From assembly GCF_029873635.1 (NCBI RefSeq), contig NC_080418.1:10244062-10308061 (forward strand): a DNA stretch of 64,000 bases, in the 5' to 3' direction. The position numbers and the translations under genes were made by a program. A model generated the notes under the pieces. It had not been told where the DNA came from, searched no databases, and saw only the letters and a program-made list of their open reading frames with translations. Below are positions 23,266 through 35,867 of the stretch, in pieces. Numbering within the stretch: the first letter of the stretch is position 1; every line of letters begins with the position of its first letter. Origin of the DNA: Malania oleifera (Eukaryota; Streptophyta; Magnoliopsida; Santalales; Ximeniaceae).

Positions 23266-24523
23266 AGGCTCACAGATCCTTATACATGATCCATCTTGGT
23301 AGTACTAAAATGTATAAGGACCTACGAGAATATTTTCGGTGGAGCGGAATGAAGAGGGAGATAGCCGAATTTGTTCAGCAATGCTTGACGTGTCAGCAGG
23401 TTAAAGCTGAGCACCAGAGACCAGCAGGACAGTTGCAGCCATTGTTCATTCCAGAATGGAAATAGGATCACGTTTCAAGCGACTTCATTACAGGGTTACC
23501 ACCACAACGACAGGGACTGAATGCGATTTGGGTGGTTGTAGATTGTTTGACAAAAACCGCTCATTTCATCCCTATTAAAATCAGCTATTCCGTGGATAGG
23601 TTGGCAGAGATATATGTTTAAGAGATAGTTCGTGTTCATGGAGTACCAGTATCCATAGTCTCTGACCGAGATCCTCGTTTTACTTCACAATTTTGGAAAA
23701 GTTTTCAGGAGGCTATGCGTACGCAGTTAGCTTTTAGCACTGCTTTTCATCCCCAAATAGATGGCCAGACTGAGAGGACAATTTAGACATTGGAAGATAT
23801 GCTTCGTGCTTGTGTGCTTGATTTTGGAGACAGTTGGATTCAGTTCATGCAGTTAGTTGAGTTTTCTTATAATAATAGCTATCAGGCTAGCATCGGCATG
23901 ACTCCCTATGAGGCATTATATGGTAGGAGATGTTGTTCTCCTCTTTTCTAGGATGAAGTAGGTGAAAGGCAAGTTTTGGGTCCCGAGATAATACAACAGG
24001 CATCCGACAAAGTCCGATTAATTAGAGAAAGAATCAGTACAACACAAAGTCGGCAGAAAAGTTATGTAGACACTCGCCGCCAAGAGTTGGAATTTGATGT
24101 GGGAGATTGAGTATTTTTGAAGATAGCTCCTCTGAAAAGAGTTATGAGGTTTGGAAAGAAGGGCAAGTTGAGCCCTAGGTATATTGGCCCTTTTGAGATA
24201 CTTGAGAGAATAGGGTTAGTTGCCTACAAGCTAGCTTTGCCACCAGCTTTGGCTCGTATTCATGACGTGTTTCATGTTGCCATGTTAAGGAAATACGTCA
24301 CAAACCCATCCCACATCATCAGCTATGCAGAGATAGAGCTTCAGGATTCATTGGCATATGAAGAAGTACCAGTGCAAATTTTGGACAGGAAGGTTCAGAC
24401 TTTACATACTAAAGAAATACAATTAGTTAAAGTTTTGTGGAGGAATAACGTTATAGAGGAAGCTTTTTGGGAGCTCGAGGAGCAGATTAGACAGAGATAC
24501 CCGCAGTCGTTCCAAGAGATATA
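23266..24523 (+). pseudogene. Element B integrase with chromodomain-like tail
   Basis: The zinc-binding HHCC region carries AHRS and CLTCQQVK. The catalytic core has aspartates in AIWVVVD (about 23530) and SDRDPRF (about 23660), and a glutamate in LEDMLRA (about 23790). The C-terminal domain has GPFEILERIG (24187 on), then ALARIHDVFHVAMLRKY, ILDRK and VKVLWRNN, with an FWELEEQIRQRYP ending. Such endings are known from plant chromoviruses of the Tekay/Del type. Stops are at 23463, 23619, 23784, 23949 and 24108; the last 135 residues (24117-24524) are open. Integrase would insert the cDNA in the nucleus. Confidence 0.9.
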
Positions 24524-24763
24524 AAGGTACTCAGGTAAAGTATAATAGTTAGATAGGTTTCTTTTGCAGGTACATATATTGATTTTAGTTAGTAGATGGT
24601 TTTGGTTTTATATGTGAAATGTTCCCAGAACGTAAATGTAACCACGGTATTCCTCCGCCACAAGTGAGGGTAGGTAATAAAATAAGTAGACCATTTTCCT
24701 CTACAAGATGACGGAGTGTATAGATAGGGATACAACTAGTAAATTTCAAGGACGAAATTTTAT

Positions 24764-24776
24764 AAGGAGGGGAGAA
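24764..24776 (+). other. Polypurine tract of element B
   Basis: AAGGAGGGGAGAA directly before the 3' LTR, the usual primer for second-strand synthesis. Element C has the same 13 bases at 29627-29639. Confidence 0.9.
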
Positions 24777-25792
24777 TGTAACGACCCAGAAAATACTAAT
24801 ATTTAAATATTAAAGAGAGAGGAAAATGGAAACATGAATAGAAGGGGGGTCGCGTTCGTCGACGACATCGCATTTTGGAGATAATAATAATAATAATAAT
24901 TTTAAGAAATTGCCAGGACTCGTCGACGAATATAGGGTTTCGTCGACGAAGGTCTTCAGGACCTCGTCGACGAAGGCAAGATTTCATCGACGAGAAACTA
25001 CAGAGTAAGGAATGGGCTACTCTGAATTTCGTCAACGAATACAAGGTTTCGTCGATGAATTTAATGAAGGACTCATCGATGAATCTGGCCCTATAAATAA
25101 GGAAAAATTGGATTTTTATCTCATTTCAGCGCCCCTCTCTCTCTCCTACGACTCTCTCTCCTTCCCTCTTCGTTTCTCGGCCTGTTTTTCGCCAGATCGA
25201 AGATCTGAGGCTACCATGACACTCCTGGCAAAGTTCTTTGCAAGTCTGCCGGAGCTGATCGTTGCAAAAGTTGGGTTTGATTTCGTCCTAATCTTAGGGT
25301 TAGGCATTTTATTCAATATTTGCCTTTCCCTCAGTTATGAGAAATGTTGTAGGTAAAAAAATACTGATATTTTGTTCTGGAAAATTTTGTTTTCAGGATG
25401 TTGAGTTAGGAACCCTGCGAGTATAGAGCCAAAGTTTTATAAGGGTTTTTCAGAGTTAAGATAAGGGAAATATGCTATGCTAGGATTTTTCATAATGCTA
25501 TTAAAGATTTCATAGACACATATTTATACTAGTTTATTATAGAGTATTTACAAAATATGAGTTTAAATGCTTGTGTGGCCTGAGTAGATTTTCGTGTGAT
25601 GAAGGAATTTATATAGCTTTTATAAAGTATCATACTATATACTGAATACACAGATATAAATAGTATATACAGTTTATATAGTTTTTCCAATATATGAGAT
25701 TACACAGAACATAAAGATATAGATTTATATTCACAGAGAGTATACAGAGAAATGTACATGCATTTACAGCTTTTATATGGATAGTTTCATGA

Positions 25793-25834
<42 letters not shown>

Positions 25835-26957
25835 CATGCATACAGTTTTACTCAGATCAATATTTATATTACAGTTTTATACAGAATAGTATATACAGAG
25901 TTATAGCATGCCATGTTTCCTATTACCATAACATACAGAGTATATAGACAAAGTATATAGACAGAGATATAGAGGTAGCATCAAGATGCTACAGATACAG
26001 TATACAGAGATTACAGTATTTACAGTACAGAAAGATAGAGTTATGGTAATTTTGGAAATATGATGAAAATAGTAAAAGAGTATATATATATATAGTATTA
26101 GATCCCTGAGGAAAGATTACAGAGCACGATACCGTTGCTAGATACAGATAGAGTGCAACCACATTTCTCAGATAGTGTGTGGGTACCGTCAACCGTGCTC
26201 GGAGAGTATGCAGCTCCCCAGTTCGCTGGGTGGAGGGGGCCTATTTACCGAGGTAGTAGCCAGTCCTGAGCTTAGGAGTGGATGCAGTTTGGCTGGACTG
26301 AGGTAGTGTAGAGTATACTGACTTATCTGGAGGGCCGACCAGACAAAGTCCCACCTACGGGCCGCACAACCCTGTCATGAGGGGTCAAATCATGACGTAC
26401 AGAGTCGCAGGGATAAAGCACAGATATGTATATGTATACAGTTTTATAGTATATGATGAGTATAGTATGATATTATCAGTATATAAAGTAGAAAATACAG
26501 ACGATACAGTATATTTTAAATTGTGAAAGAAAGATATGCTTTACAGATTATTTATTGCATTACAGTTCAGTTACTATTTAAAAGTACTCTTAACTTAGTT
26601 GTCACACACTAGTAATAGCATATTTCACCTTACTGAGCTTCAACTCACCCTTTTATTTGAACATTTTTCAGGTGAGCCCGTTAGGCGAGCTGATCAGGCT
26701 CGCGGATAGAGAATATTTTGGATTACCTTGGTTATAGGGTGAGTTTTTGACATAATTGTGTATATTTTTGGGTAGATGATGCTGGAGGAGTATTTTTTTT
26801 GTATGGCTATAGTTTGTATATACTGGATTCAGGTATTGTATAGTATATATGTAAATGGTTATATGATATGTGTTCCCGCTGTTTAGGTATGGATGTAGAT
26901 ACATAGATATATATATAAATAAAATAAAATAATGGTAAGCATTTTGAGGACATTACA
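24777..26957 (+). mobile_element. Element B 3' LTR
   Basis: TGTAACGACCCAG to GGACATTACA, 2181 bp. It has one extra block around 25670-25705 relative to the 5' LTR, and its palindrome array is arranged differently, so indels as well as base changes separate the copies. Confidence 0.93.
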
Positions 26958-26962
26958 GTCCT

Positions 26963-27793
26963 GGTTGTATCAGGTGTAGCAGTAGGCTGCATAACGTATT
27001 AGGGTAGAGGGAAACTACTTGTATGGGCGGGTAGATTTCCCTATTCTTAGGAGCTTTCGCCGGTAAACTTTTGTATGAACTGTGTGAGTACGAGATCAAT
27101 TTAATACTTGAGGTCTTACTGAGTAAGGTGAGTGCCCTGATATGCTTTAATTGTGACCTTCGGGTTGCCAAATGTATCAGAGCAGAGAGGTGCTACTTGT
27201 ATGGGCGGGTAATCACCCTTATCCTTGGGTAATCTCGTGGGTTAAATCTTTTGCATGTGATTGATTTGGTCCAGAAAATGATTTCGGAAATTATGTTAAA
27301 GATCTGCAAATGTTAAATTTTATGTTGATTATAAACTCAGGTTGGCCACACACTGTTTTAATATATTGTTTCTTCCCTTACTGAGATGTGTCTCACCCGA
27401 ATATGAACTAATCTTTTTCAAGACCTCCACGAGATCAAGCTTAGAGAGCTCGAGCTGTGATAGCACTTTTGAGGAAAATGATATAATTTTGATAATATTT
27501 TGGGATGTAAATATTTTATGTTTTATGTTTTATATTTTAAGTCTTATGAGTAATGGATTGTTGTGAAACATACTGGTATTTGGGGAATATGTTTTGGAGA
27601 TATCTATATATGTGAATATAAGTGGATGTATGATTTATGTTAGAATGTAGATAGATTTAGAAAACCTTGGCATTATATTTGTTGAGATTATAGTTATGTT
27701 TTTCGCTGCATAAATGATATCAGAATATGGATTATCAGGTAACTGAGTAGATTAGTAGCACTCCGGGCCCACGTAGGGGGTCGGGGCGTTACG
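26963..27793 (+). mobile_element. Element C 5' LTR, right piece
   Basis: Resumes after the second GTCCT. Together with the left piece it follows the LTR of element D read on minus (GAGGGCTT before, CTACTTGTATGGGCGGG after the break). It ends GGGGCGTTACG; the 3' LTR copy ends GGGGCGTTACA. Confidence 0.85.
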
Positions 27794-27795
27794 GA

Positions 27796-27806
27796 TGGTA
27801 TCAGAG
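27796..27806 (+). other. Primer-binding site of element C
   Basis: TGGTATCAGAG, three bases after the LTR. A second match, TGGTATCAGA after GGTCATTACAAG, lies at about 28011-28020. Confidence 0.75.
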
Positions 27807-28421
27807 TAAAGGGGTAGTTACCCCCGATCCTCGAGAACTCTCGCTTATGAATGATTGTGGCTAAGTAAGACTCTCTGCCCGGGGGCATGCTAAATTTAGG
27901 GACGGTAATACGCCTCCATCTTAGTGAGTGCTCTGATAGGTACCCGTTGTTGCCACGGGCGCAAGGCCCATAAGGAAAGTGACAATGCCCGAAAGGGGGG
28001 TCATTACAAGTGGTATCAGAACAATGTCCAGCCAGAAGTGTGATTAATTTCACATCGCCTGGATATGGAAATGTTAGAGTGTTATATTAGAGATAATTTA
28101 TACCAAAGTATAGGAAACAATTAGGATAAAGATGCTAGATGGATAGGTTAGGTAAGGTATTGAGAAGTAGGTTTGGTGTAAGGAAGTATAGGATTTTGTT
28201 TTGTAGTTTAGGGGCGGAAATATGTCGACGATTTCCTGTGATTTTTTTGAAGTAGTCGACGGCCTCTGAAAAGCCACAGTAAACCTTAGATGATTTCGTT
28301 TCTGAGCTGTGAGACTAGTCCTTATGTGGAGAACTTGGATGTATATTGGATTTAAATTATATATTTGTATTGTTGAGGTTATGATATGAAATTCTTATCT
28401 CTTTCTTGCCCTATTTTCAGG

Positions 28422-29400
28422 ATGGATCCTCGAGATGAGGATGTAGAGGCAGAAGGAAGAGATGATTCAAAGACTTCCAGTGAGGAGGAAATTGATACCT
28501 CGGTGATGTTGAGAGGTATAGCCTGGCAAGTCAGGGTAGAAATGAGAAAGGATTCCAGAGAACAAAACTACCCAACTGTAGATAAAGGGCGGTAGCATCA
28601 AGGAATTTATGAGGTTGAACCCTCCTACTTTTGAAGGGGGACCTAATCCGGTGATTGTAGAGAGTTGGGTTCAATAGATAGAAGAGATATTGGAGGTACT
28701 TGACTGCACGGACGAGCAGAAGGTTTGTTATGCTGCATTCAAGATGACTGGAGAGGGGAAGCGCTTGTGGCTTTCTGTGAAGCTGCTAGAGGATCAGAGG
28801 GTGGTAAAGATATCTCTTACTTGGTAGAGATTCAAGGAACTGTTCTTTGACAGGTATTTTCCTTCATTTGTTAGAGAGGAAAATATTGAAGAATTTACTA
28901 ATCTGACACAAGGGAATATGACGGTCGGCGAATATGCGGCCAAGTTTGTTGAATTGTCACGTTTTGCTCCGTTTCTGATCCCGAATGAAGTAAGGAAGGC
29001 CATAAAATTGAAAAAGGTCTGAGGCGCAGAATTTATGAGCTAGTGGTGGGGTTTCAGGTTCAGAACTTTTTAGATTTAGTTGATAAGGTTTCGGTGTTGG
29101 AAAAGAGCATCCAGGGCAGTATAGAGCCTGTAGAGCAAAAGAAGAGGCCTGCATCACCTAGTTTCCAGGCTGAGGTCAGTCAAGGGTTAGGGAAGAAAGG
29201 AAAAGATGCAGTGGGTCCCGGTTATCAGGGTAATTAGTCTTACCCTGTGTGTCAGACATGTAGTAAGAGACATAGGGGAGAATGCTGGTTTTGAACTCCT
29301 ACCTGTTTCAGGTGCGGTAAACCGGAGCATATCAAGAAAAATTGTCAGGAACCGTTACCTGTTGTGCTTGCACAGAATTAGGATTGAGGAAAACAGCCAA
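28422..29400 (+). pseudogene. Element C gag
   Basis: Starts MDPRDEDVEAEG. The gag domain reads [27 protein letters not shown] and [15 protein letters not shown]. It ends with CQTCSKRHRGEC and a zinc knuckle CFRCGKPEHIKKNC (29304-29345). A frame change near 28593, stops near 28674 and 28826, and a shift near 29018 break it. Right after the knuckle the text is a short remnant (VYSLIQPE-like, about 29420), then non-coding DNA to the polypurine tract. Protease and everything after it are absent. Confidence 0.85.
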
Positions 29401-29626
29401 TACCACTTGGCTAGGTGGTCTAGCACGAGTTTACTCGTTGATCCAACCTGAGCTAGAGAATGTCAAGAGGGCAGGTATGAATTTATTTTTAAGATAATGA
29501 TGATCATATTTAATTTTAGATGATACAACAGTTTATTTGGTGATATATACTAAACTGCATGAGTTGATAAATTTTAGTGATGTGAAAAAATGATTAGTTA
29601 GTAAAGTTTCGAGGACGAAATTTCTT

Positions 29627-29639
29627 AAGGAGGGGAGAA
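29627..29639 (+). other. Polypurine tract of element C
   Basis: AAGGAGGGGAGAA next to TGTAGTGATTC of the 3' LTR. Confidence 0.85.
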
Positions 29640-29673
29640 TGTAGTGATTCAAAAAATAAATAAAAATAAAATA
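29640..29673 (+). mobile_element. Element C 3' LTR, left stub
   Basis: Starts TGTAGTGATTC like the 5' LTR at 13344, then joins element D in an A-rich stretch. About 2.2 kb of LTR is missing between this stub and the right piece. Confidence 0.75.
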
Positions 29674-31756
29674 AAAACACACATATGCAGCGGAAATAAA
29701 ATACAAAATCCTCAAATTACATTACCAGAGTTCTAGCTATTTTTATACACAAATATATCCATTTTCACATAATTAAATCCCATAAAACTAAATAAAAATA
29801 AAATCTCTATCTACACACTACCTACATAAAATTTACACCACTTGCCTCACTCCTCTAGCCTGCTAGACCCGATCTCTAGGATTCCCTAAAAAGATAGTTT
29901 GTAAAGTAAGGGTGAGGCACAGCTCAGTAAGGGAAAGACTAAGTTAATATCAGTGTGTGGCCAGCATGCATTTAGTGTACAAAAAAAATAACTAGTTCAC
30001 TAAGCAGATAAACACATTTATGAAAACACACAATTAGCCAAGGATAGAGAAGATTACCCGCCCATACAAGTAGCTTCCCTATGCTCTAGTACCATTACTA
30101 CTACCGGGGCACTCACATTTCTTAATAAGCCCTCAAAGTTATCTTATTAATTAACCGTATTCATATAAATTAACAGATATGCATATAAGACACTCCCTGT
30201 GACAAACATGCCATTTACTTCCCCATGGCACGGGTTGTGCGGCCTGAAGGCTGGACTATTGTCCTGGGGGATCCACCCAGACAGTAGCCATTTATACTCT
30301 CCGCTAACATACTCTGCGGGTACACGCAGCTCCAACTGCTGGTTTGATTGCCCTTACCCAGGGGGGTGCATTCACCTCACGTAGGCAAATTGGACAAGGC
30401 CACCCTACACCTCTCAGCATAGGTGTGAGCGCACACGACCACATAACAAATCTCTAGCAACGGTACCGTGCTCACAATACACTGGTCCCCAAGGTTCCTA
30501 AAGTATATCATGCAAGATAATAGAAAATATCATTTAAAACATGATTTCACATATATTTCTTGTTATTTCAAAAACCCGGCCCCCGACCAAAAATACAATC
30601 CGGCATATAGCCATTAATTAAAACTCGGCCCTCGGCCGTCAAATAATAATTCTAGCCCTTGGGCAATCAAACAATACCCGACCACTAGCCGTTTGTTCAA
30701 ACTTCTGCATTTCATAAACAGTTCCAGTATTTTCACAAGCATTTCCAATATTTTTCACAATAATTTCAGTATTTCTCAAATAATTCAGTATTTAAAAATC
30801 TCAAATCTAGATATACAATAATCCATACAAATTAAATCATCTGCCACACATTTTTCCATATTTTAACATATCCATATAAATAAACAAACTTTTCACCATT
30901 CATTTTATTCAAAAATATTATACCATATATCCTAGGTTTGTAAAATCCATTTCGAACGGTTGGTTTTCAAAATAGCCTTTAAATTCCCAAATAAATAAAT
31001 AAATTTATTTATATAAACATAACAATTAAATTGATTTAATTTTCATAAAATTACTAACTTAACTTAATCCCTTTACCTGATTCCTAAAAAGCCCGATAAA
31101 ACCTCAGCCTACGCCCCACGGTGTTCAAAACCCCTGAGCCTTGAAATTCAAATTTCACCATATTATTCGTCACAATCGTTAGAGTAACTCTCTCTAAAAT
31201 TCTCATAGGTTTTGAATACCCTAAATAGCCTAATAAAAGCCTAAATTATCAAACTTACCCCCGATTTAGGATTGGTACCTGAGAGCTCCAATTCGAAAAC
31301 TCGCTCCGACTAGATTATATAGAATCTCCCCATGAGTCTCCTGACAATTTCCATTCATTAATGGGGCTTATAGTTTAAGAAAAATTGAGGTAAGTTTGAG
31401 ATTTGGCCTTACCCAAGGAGATATGCCTACGCTGCTCCCACGACAAATCCGCTCCAGTAGAAGTGTCGGTGGTGGCGAGCAAAGCCCAATGGTATTTTTG
31501 AATTTTTGATCGATCGAATATCGGAGACGAGATAGAGGAGAGTGGGAGAGAGGAGCGGAGGAGCTGAAGGAGGGGGGGGTTACTTCCGCCTGAAGGATTC
31601 TAAATCCTTGAGGATATATCCTATATATATATATTTATATCATTATAATATAATAATAATATTATTATTATATTAATTAATTAATTATTAATTATTAATT
31701 TTAATTTAATTTTAATTTTTAAATTTTTTTTTCATTTTTTTTTTAGGATCACTACA
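29674..31756 (-). mobile_element. Element D 3' LTR
   Basis: Matches 35949-38122 nearly throughout, including the AACACACATATGCAGCGG start, the GGCCCTCGGCCG stretch and the GGATCACTACA end. The first 80 or so bases present in the other copy are absent. Confidence 0.9.
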
Positions 31757-31770
31757 TTCTCCTCTCCTTA
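31757..31770 (-). other. Polypurine tract of element D
   Basis: On minus GTAAGGAGAGGAGAA precedes the TGTAGTGATCC LTR start. Confidence 0.75.
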
Positions 31771-32089
31771 CAAAATTTTTGTCCTCGAAATTTGTTAACT
31801 ATTACCAATTATCTCCTTAATTCATGATCCTTGTCAACAAAAGAGTCGGTAGCCACCCACATAGCGGCCTCGTCCCATGTTTATTAACTACCCTCACTTA
31901 TGACGGAGGAATACTGTAGTTATGATACTACCTTTGGAAAATTACAATAATCATAACAAAGTTTCCCAAAGACTATCCATAATTAAAACTATACACAACT
32001 AACCACACAACTTACTTTAATCCCTCTATATATAACCATACCCTTACCCGTCTAGCACTAGCCCTCACTGAACAGCTGCAGGTACTTTT

Positions 32090-35000
32090 GGAGTATTTCC
32101 GTTTCTAACTCCCAAGAAGCCTCCTCAACTGTATGATTTCACCATAGCACCTTTACTAACGGTATATCCTTAGTACGTAGTTCCTGTATTTTCCGATCCA
32201 AAATCTGAACTGGTACCTCGTCGTATGCCAGAGTATCCCCGATCTCCAACAATTCATAACTGATCACATGCGAGGGGTCTAGAACATACTTCCTCAACAT
32301 GAACATGTGAAACACGTCGTGTATCTTGGTCAGCGCTGGTGGTAGTGCTATCCTGTACGCCGTCGAACCAATCCTCTCTAGAATCTCGAACGATCTAATG
32401 TATCTAGGGCTCAAACTGCCCTTCTTTCCATACCTCATCACCCTCTCCATTGGAGCAATCCTCAAGAATATCATATCACCTACTTCAAATTCTAACTCCC
32501 GTCAACGAGTATCCGCATAACTCCTCTGCCGACTCTGGATTGCTTTAATCATTTCCCTAATAAGTTCAACCTTTGCAAAGGCCTGCTGAACAAGTTTTGG
32601 CCCGAAAATCTGCCGCTTGCCTACTTCATCCCAGTACAACAGAGATATGCACCAACAACCATACAAAGCCTCATATGGTGCCATTCTAATGTTGTCCTAG
32701 TGACTGTTATTGTATGCAAACTCAACCAACGGCAGATATCGGATCCAACCGCCCCCTAAATTTAACACATATGCCCGTAACATATCCTCGAGAATCTGAA
32801 TGGTTCATTCAGACTATCCATCTGTCATAAGGTGAAATGCAGTACTAAAAGTGAGTTGAGAACCCAACGCTCCCTAGAAACTCTATCAGAAACGGGAAGT
32901 GAATCACGGATCCCGATCTGAAACAATGGACACGGGCACACCATGTATTCTAACTATCTGAGTTCTGCCAGCATATCCATGGAATAACTGGTTCTAGCCG
33001 GAATGAAATGGGCAGTTTTCGTCAATCTGTCAACCACTACCCATATGGCATTCTGCCCATGCAACACTGAAGGCAATCCCGATACAAAGTCCCTCAAGAT
33101 ATGCTCCCACTTCCACGCAGGGACGTATAATGGTTTAAGTGGTCCTATGGGTCTCTGGTGTTCTGCCTTCACCTGCTGACATGTCAAGCACTGATCCAAA
33201 AATTTAGCAATTTCCTTCTTCATATTACTCCACCAGAACGATTCTCGCAAGTCTTTGTACATCTTCGTGCTACCTGGGTGAACAATATAGAGAGAACGGT
33301 GAGCTTCCCCTAGAATCATCCTCTTTATCTCTGCGTCGTCTGGCACACACAATCGAGTGTGAAATCTGAGAACTCCTTCCTCAGCCACATTAAAGTCCTT
33401 GTGTTGCTCATTTTTGTATTTTCTCTACAATCTCCATCAACTCTGCATCTTTCAATTGAGCTGTTCTGATTCTCTCCGTAAAGTCGGTTGAATCACAATA
33501 CTAGAAATGAACGCCTGATGATTCCCTTCTACCAATTCTACACCCAACCTCTTTAGGTCCATCACGATATGATGAGAAGCCATAACTGCTGAGGTTGACG
33601 TACCCCCAGATTTTCAGCTCAATGCATCGGCTACCATGTTCGCCTTTCCTGAGTGATAGCTAATGGTGCAGTTGTAATCTTTTATCAACTCGAGCCATCT
33701 GCACTACCTCATATTCAACTCCTTCTGGATGAAGAAATACTTGAGACTCTTATGGTGAGCAAAGATCTCGCACCTTACACCATAAAGGTAATGTTGCCAG
33801 ATCTTTAATGCAAACACAACTGCTGCCAACTCCAAGTCATGCGTAGGATGGTTCTTTTCGTACTCTTTCAACTGGCGAGATACATACACAATGACTTTCT
33901 CCTACTGCATTAGAACACAACCAAGTCCCTTCTGTGATGCATCACTATAAATTACAAATCCACCCTCACCTAATGGAAGGGTCAACACTGGGGCAGTGAC
34001 TGGACGCTGTTTTAATTCTTGGAAGCTCTGCTCACATTCGTCGATCTAGCCAAATTTCACATTCTTCCTCTTGAATCATGTCAAAGACCCTGATAATTTG
34101 GAGAACCCCTCGACAAATTGGTTGTAGTATACGGTAAGACCTAGAAAACTTCTGACTTCTTGCACGTTCTACGGCCTTGCCCAGTCAACTACAACCTCTA
34201 CTTTGCTCGAATCCATTAAAATCCCTTCCTTGGATACCACATGGCCCAGAAATGCAACCTGCTCTAGTTAGAATTCACATTTCTTAAGTTTAACAAATAA
34301 CTTCTTTTCCCTGAGTACCAGAAGTACTAGTCTCAGATGAGCTTCATGCTCCTCAGGGCTGCTCAAATAGACCAAAATATCATCTATGAACACATTAACA
34401 AACTGGTCTAAGTACTCGTGGAATACCCTGTTCATCAAATCCATAAATACCGCTGGAGCATTCGTCAATCCGAACAGCATAACCAAGAACTCGTAATGGC
34501 CATACCGAGTTCGGAAAGCTGTTTTTGGTACATTATCTGATCTAACCTTCACCTGATGATATCCAGTTCGCAGATCGATTTTGGAGAAAATCTGGTACCC
34601 TAAAGCTGATCAAACAGGTCATCAATTCGAGTTAATGGATACTTGTTCTTCACTGTTACTTTATTAATCTCCCGGTAGTTGATGCATATCCTCATCGACC
34701 CATCCTTCTTCTTCACAAACAACACCGGTGCACCCTAGGGCGATACACTTGGGCTGATAAACCCCCTGTCTAGAAGCTCCTGTAGTTGCTCCTTTAACTC
34801 CTTTAATTCAGTTGGAGCCATTCTATATGGGGCTTTGGAGATTGGTGTTGTCCCTGGGATTAGATCAATTGCAAATTCCACCTCACGATCAGTAGGCAAC
34901 CCCAGTAAATCCTTTGGGAAAACATCAAAGAACTCCCTTATCACTGGGATATCTTCCAACTTAAGTTCCTCCTTTGGCGCTTCTTTCACCACTACAAGGT

Positions 35001-35460
35001 AACCCTGGCATCCCTCCAAAAGTAACCTCATTGCCTGGATAGCTGAAAGGATACGTGGTGCCAAACGCACACACGAATCAACAAATACAAACTCTTGCTC
35101 CCCAGAAGGTCTGAATACCACCTCCTTCCTGCGACAATTAATGCTCGCGTAGCTGGATACTAGCCAGTCCATGCCCAGAATAATGTCAAAACCATGCATA
35201 TCAAGGACTATCAAACTAGCAGGTAGTACTCTCCCCTAAATATCTACTAGATAATCCCTGATTACCTTGCTACATACTAGTACTGACCCTGTCGGTGTTC
35301 CCACTCCTAACTCATTCTCTAACAATTGAGCCTCTAATCCACATAGTTTAACAAATCCCCAAGACTCAAAAGAGTGGGTTTCACCTGAATCAAATAATAC
35401 AATAACACTATCTAACAGTATGTAAATAGGATATAACTCGACTTAGAAATTTCACATTTA
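32090..35460 (-). pseudogene. Element D pol: protease, RT, RNase H, integrase
   Basis: Order on minus: protease with FDSGETHSF (about 35395-35365) and MHGFDIILGMDWL (about 35200). Reverse transcriptase (34970-34268) has [38 protein letters not shown] and FIDDILVYL. RNase H (about 33960-33704) has [13 protein letters not shown] and [10 protein letters not shown], where the family usually has an acidic residue in the FTD position. Integrase has AHRSLYIVHPGSTKMYKDLRE and CLTCQQVK (33310-33170), then AIWVVVDRLTKTAHF (about 33040). Its C-terminal domain is SFEILERIGSTAYRIALPPAL with VKVLW (32430-32139). Stops and shifts occur between each block. Sequence and LTRs are close to elements B and C. Confidence 0.9.
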
Positions 35461-35852
35461 ACATAATTAATGCAACTATGGAATAATGGAACTGATATAA
35501 TATACGGGTTCTAATTTAATTATTCATATTCCAATTTCATCACCAAAAACATTAAGGTAAAAATCTCCATCATAACATTAACTTCACACACATACCCACT
35601 CATCCTAAGATTCCAACCTAAATTTTTTGAGTTCTAGTCCCTTAACCTAGAAATGAAACCATCGATGGACTTACCATAGTTTTCTGAAACTCGCGACTGA
35701 TTTAGAAAATCACAAAAGCCCATCAATAGATTTTTGCCTCCAAGCTTTCAGACTAAAACCCATCTTAACCTACCCACTCCTATCCCTATCTTATCTCAAC
35801 CTATACTCTGGTAGTTATCAATCCTTAAAGTCTGCAGAACCTAGCAAACCTA

Positions 35853-35865
35853 GGCTCTAATACCA
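35853..35865 (-). other. Primer-binding site of element D
   Basis: TGGTATTAGAGCC on minus, one mismatch to the initiator methionine tRNA complement. Confidence 0.85.
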
Positions 35866-35867
35866 CC

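Larger units (their letters stand above)
15042..26957 (+). mobile_element. Full-length Ty3/gypsy element B, chromovirus-like; TSD GTCCT
   Basis: Perfect 5-bp duplications GTCCT stand at 15037-15041 and 26958-26962. The layout is: LTR 15042-17215, PBS, gag, zinc knuckle, protease, reverse transcriptase, RNase H, a 2.5-kb solo LTR inserted at 20754, integrase, polypurine tract, LTR 24777-26957. The LTRs are 2174 and 2181 bp and look very similar apart from a few indels. The order RT-RNase H-integrase defines Ty3/gypsy. Every gene has stops, so it is not autonomous. It lies inside the 5' LTR of element C. Confidence 0.95.
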
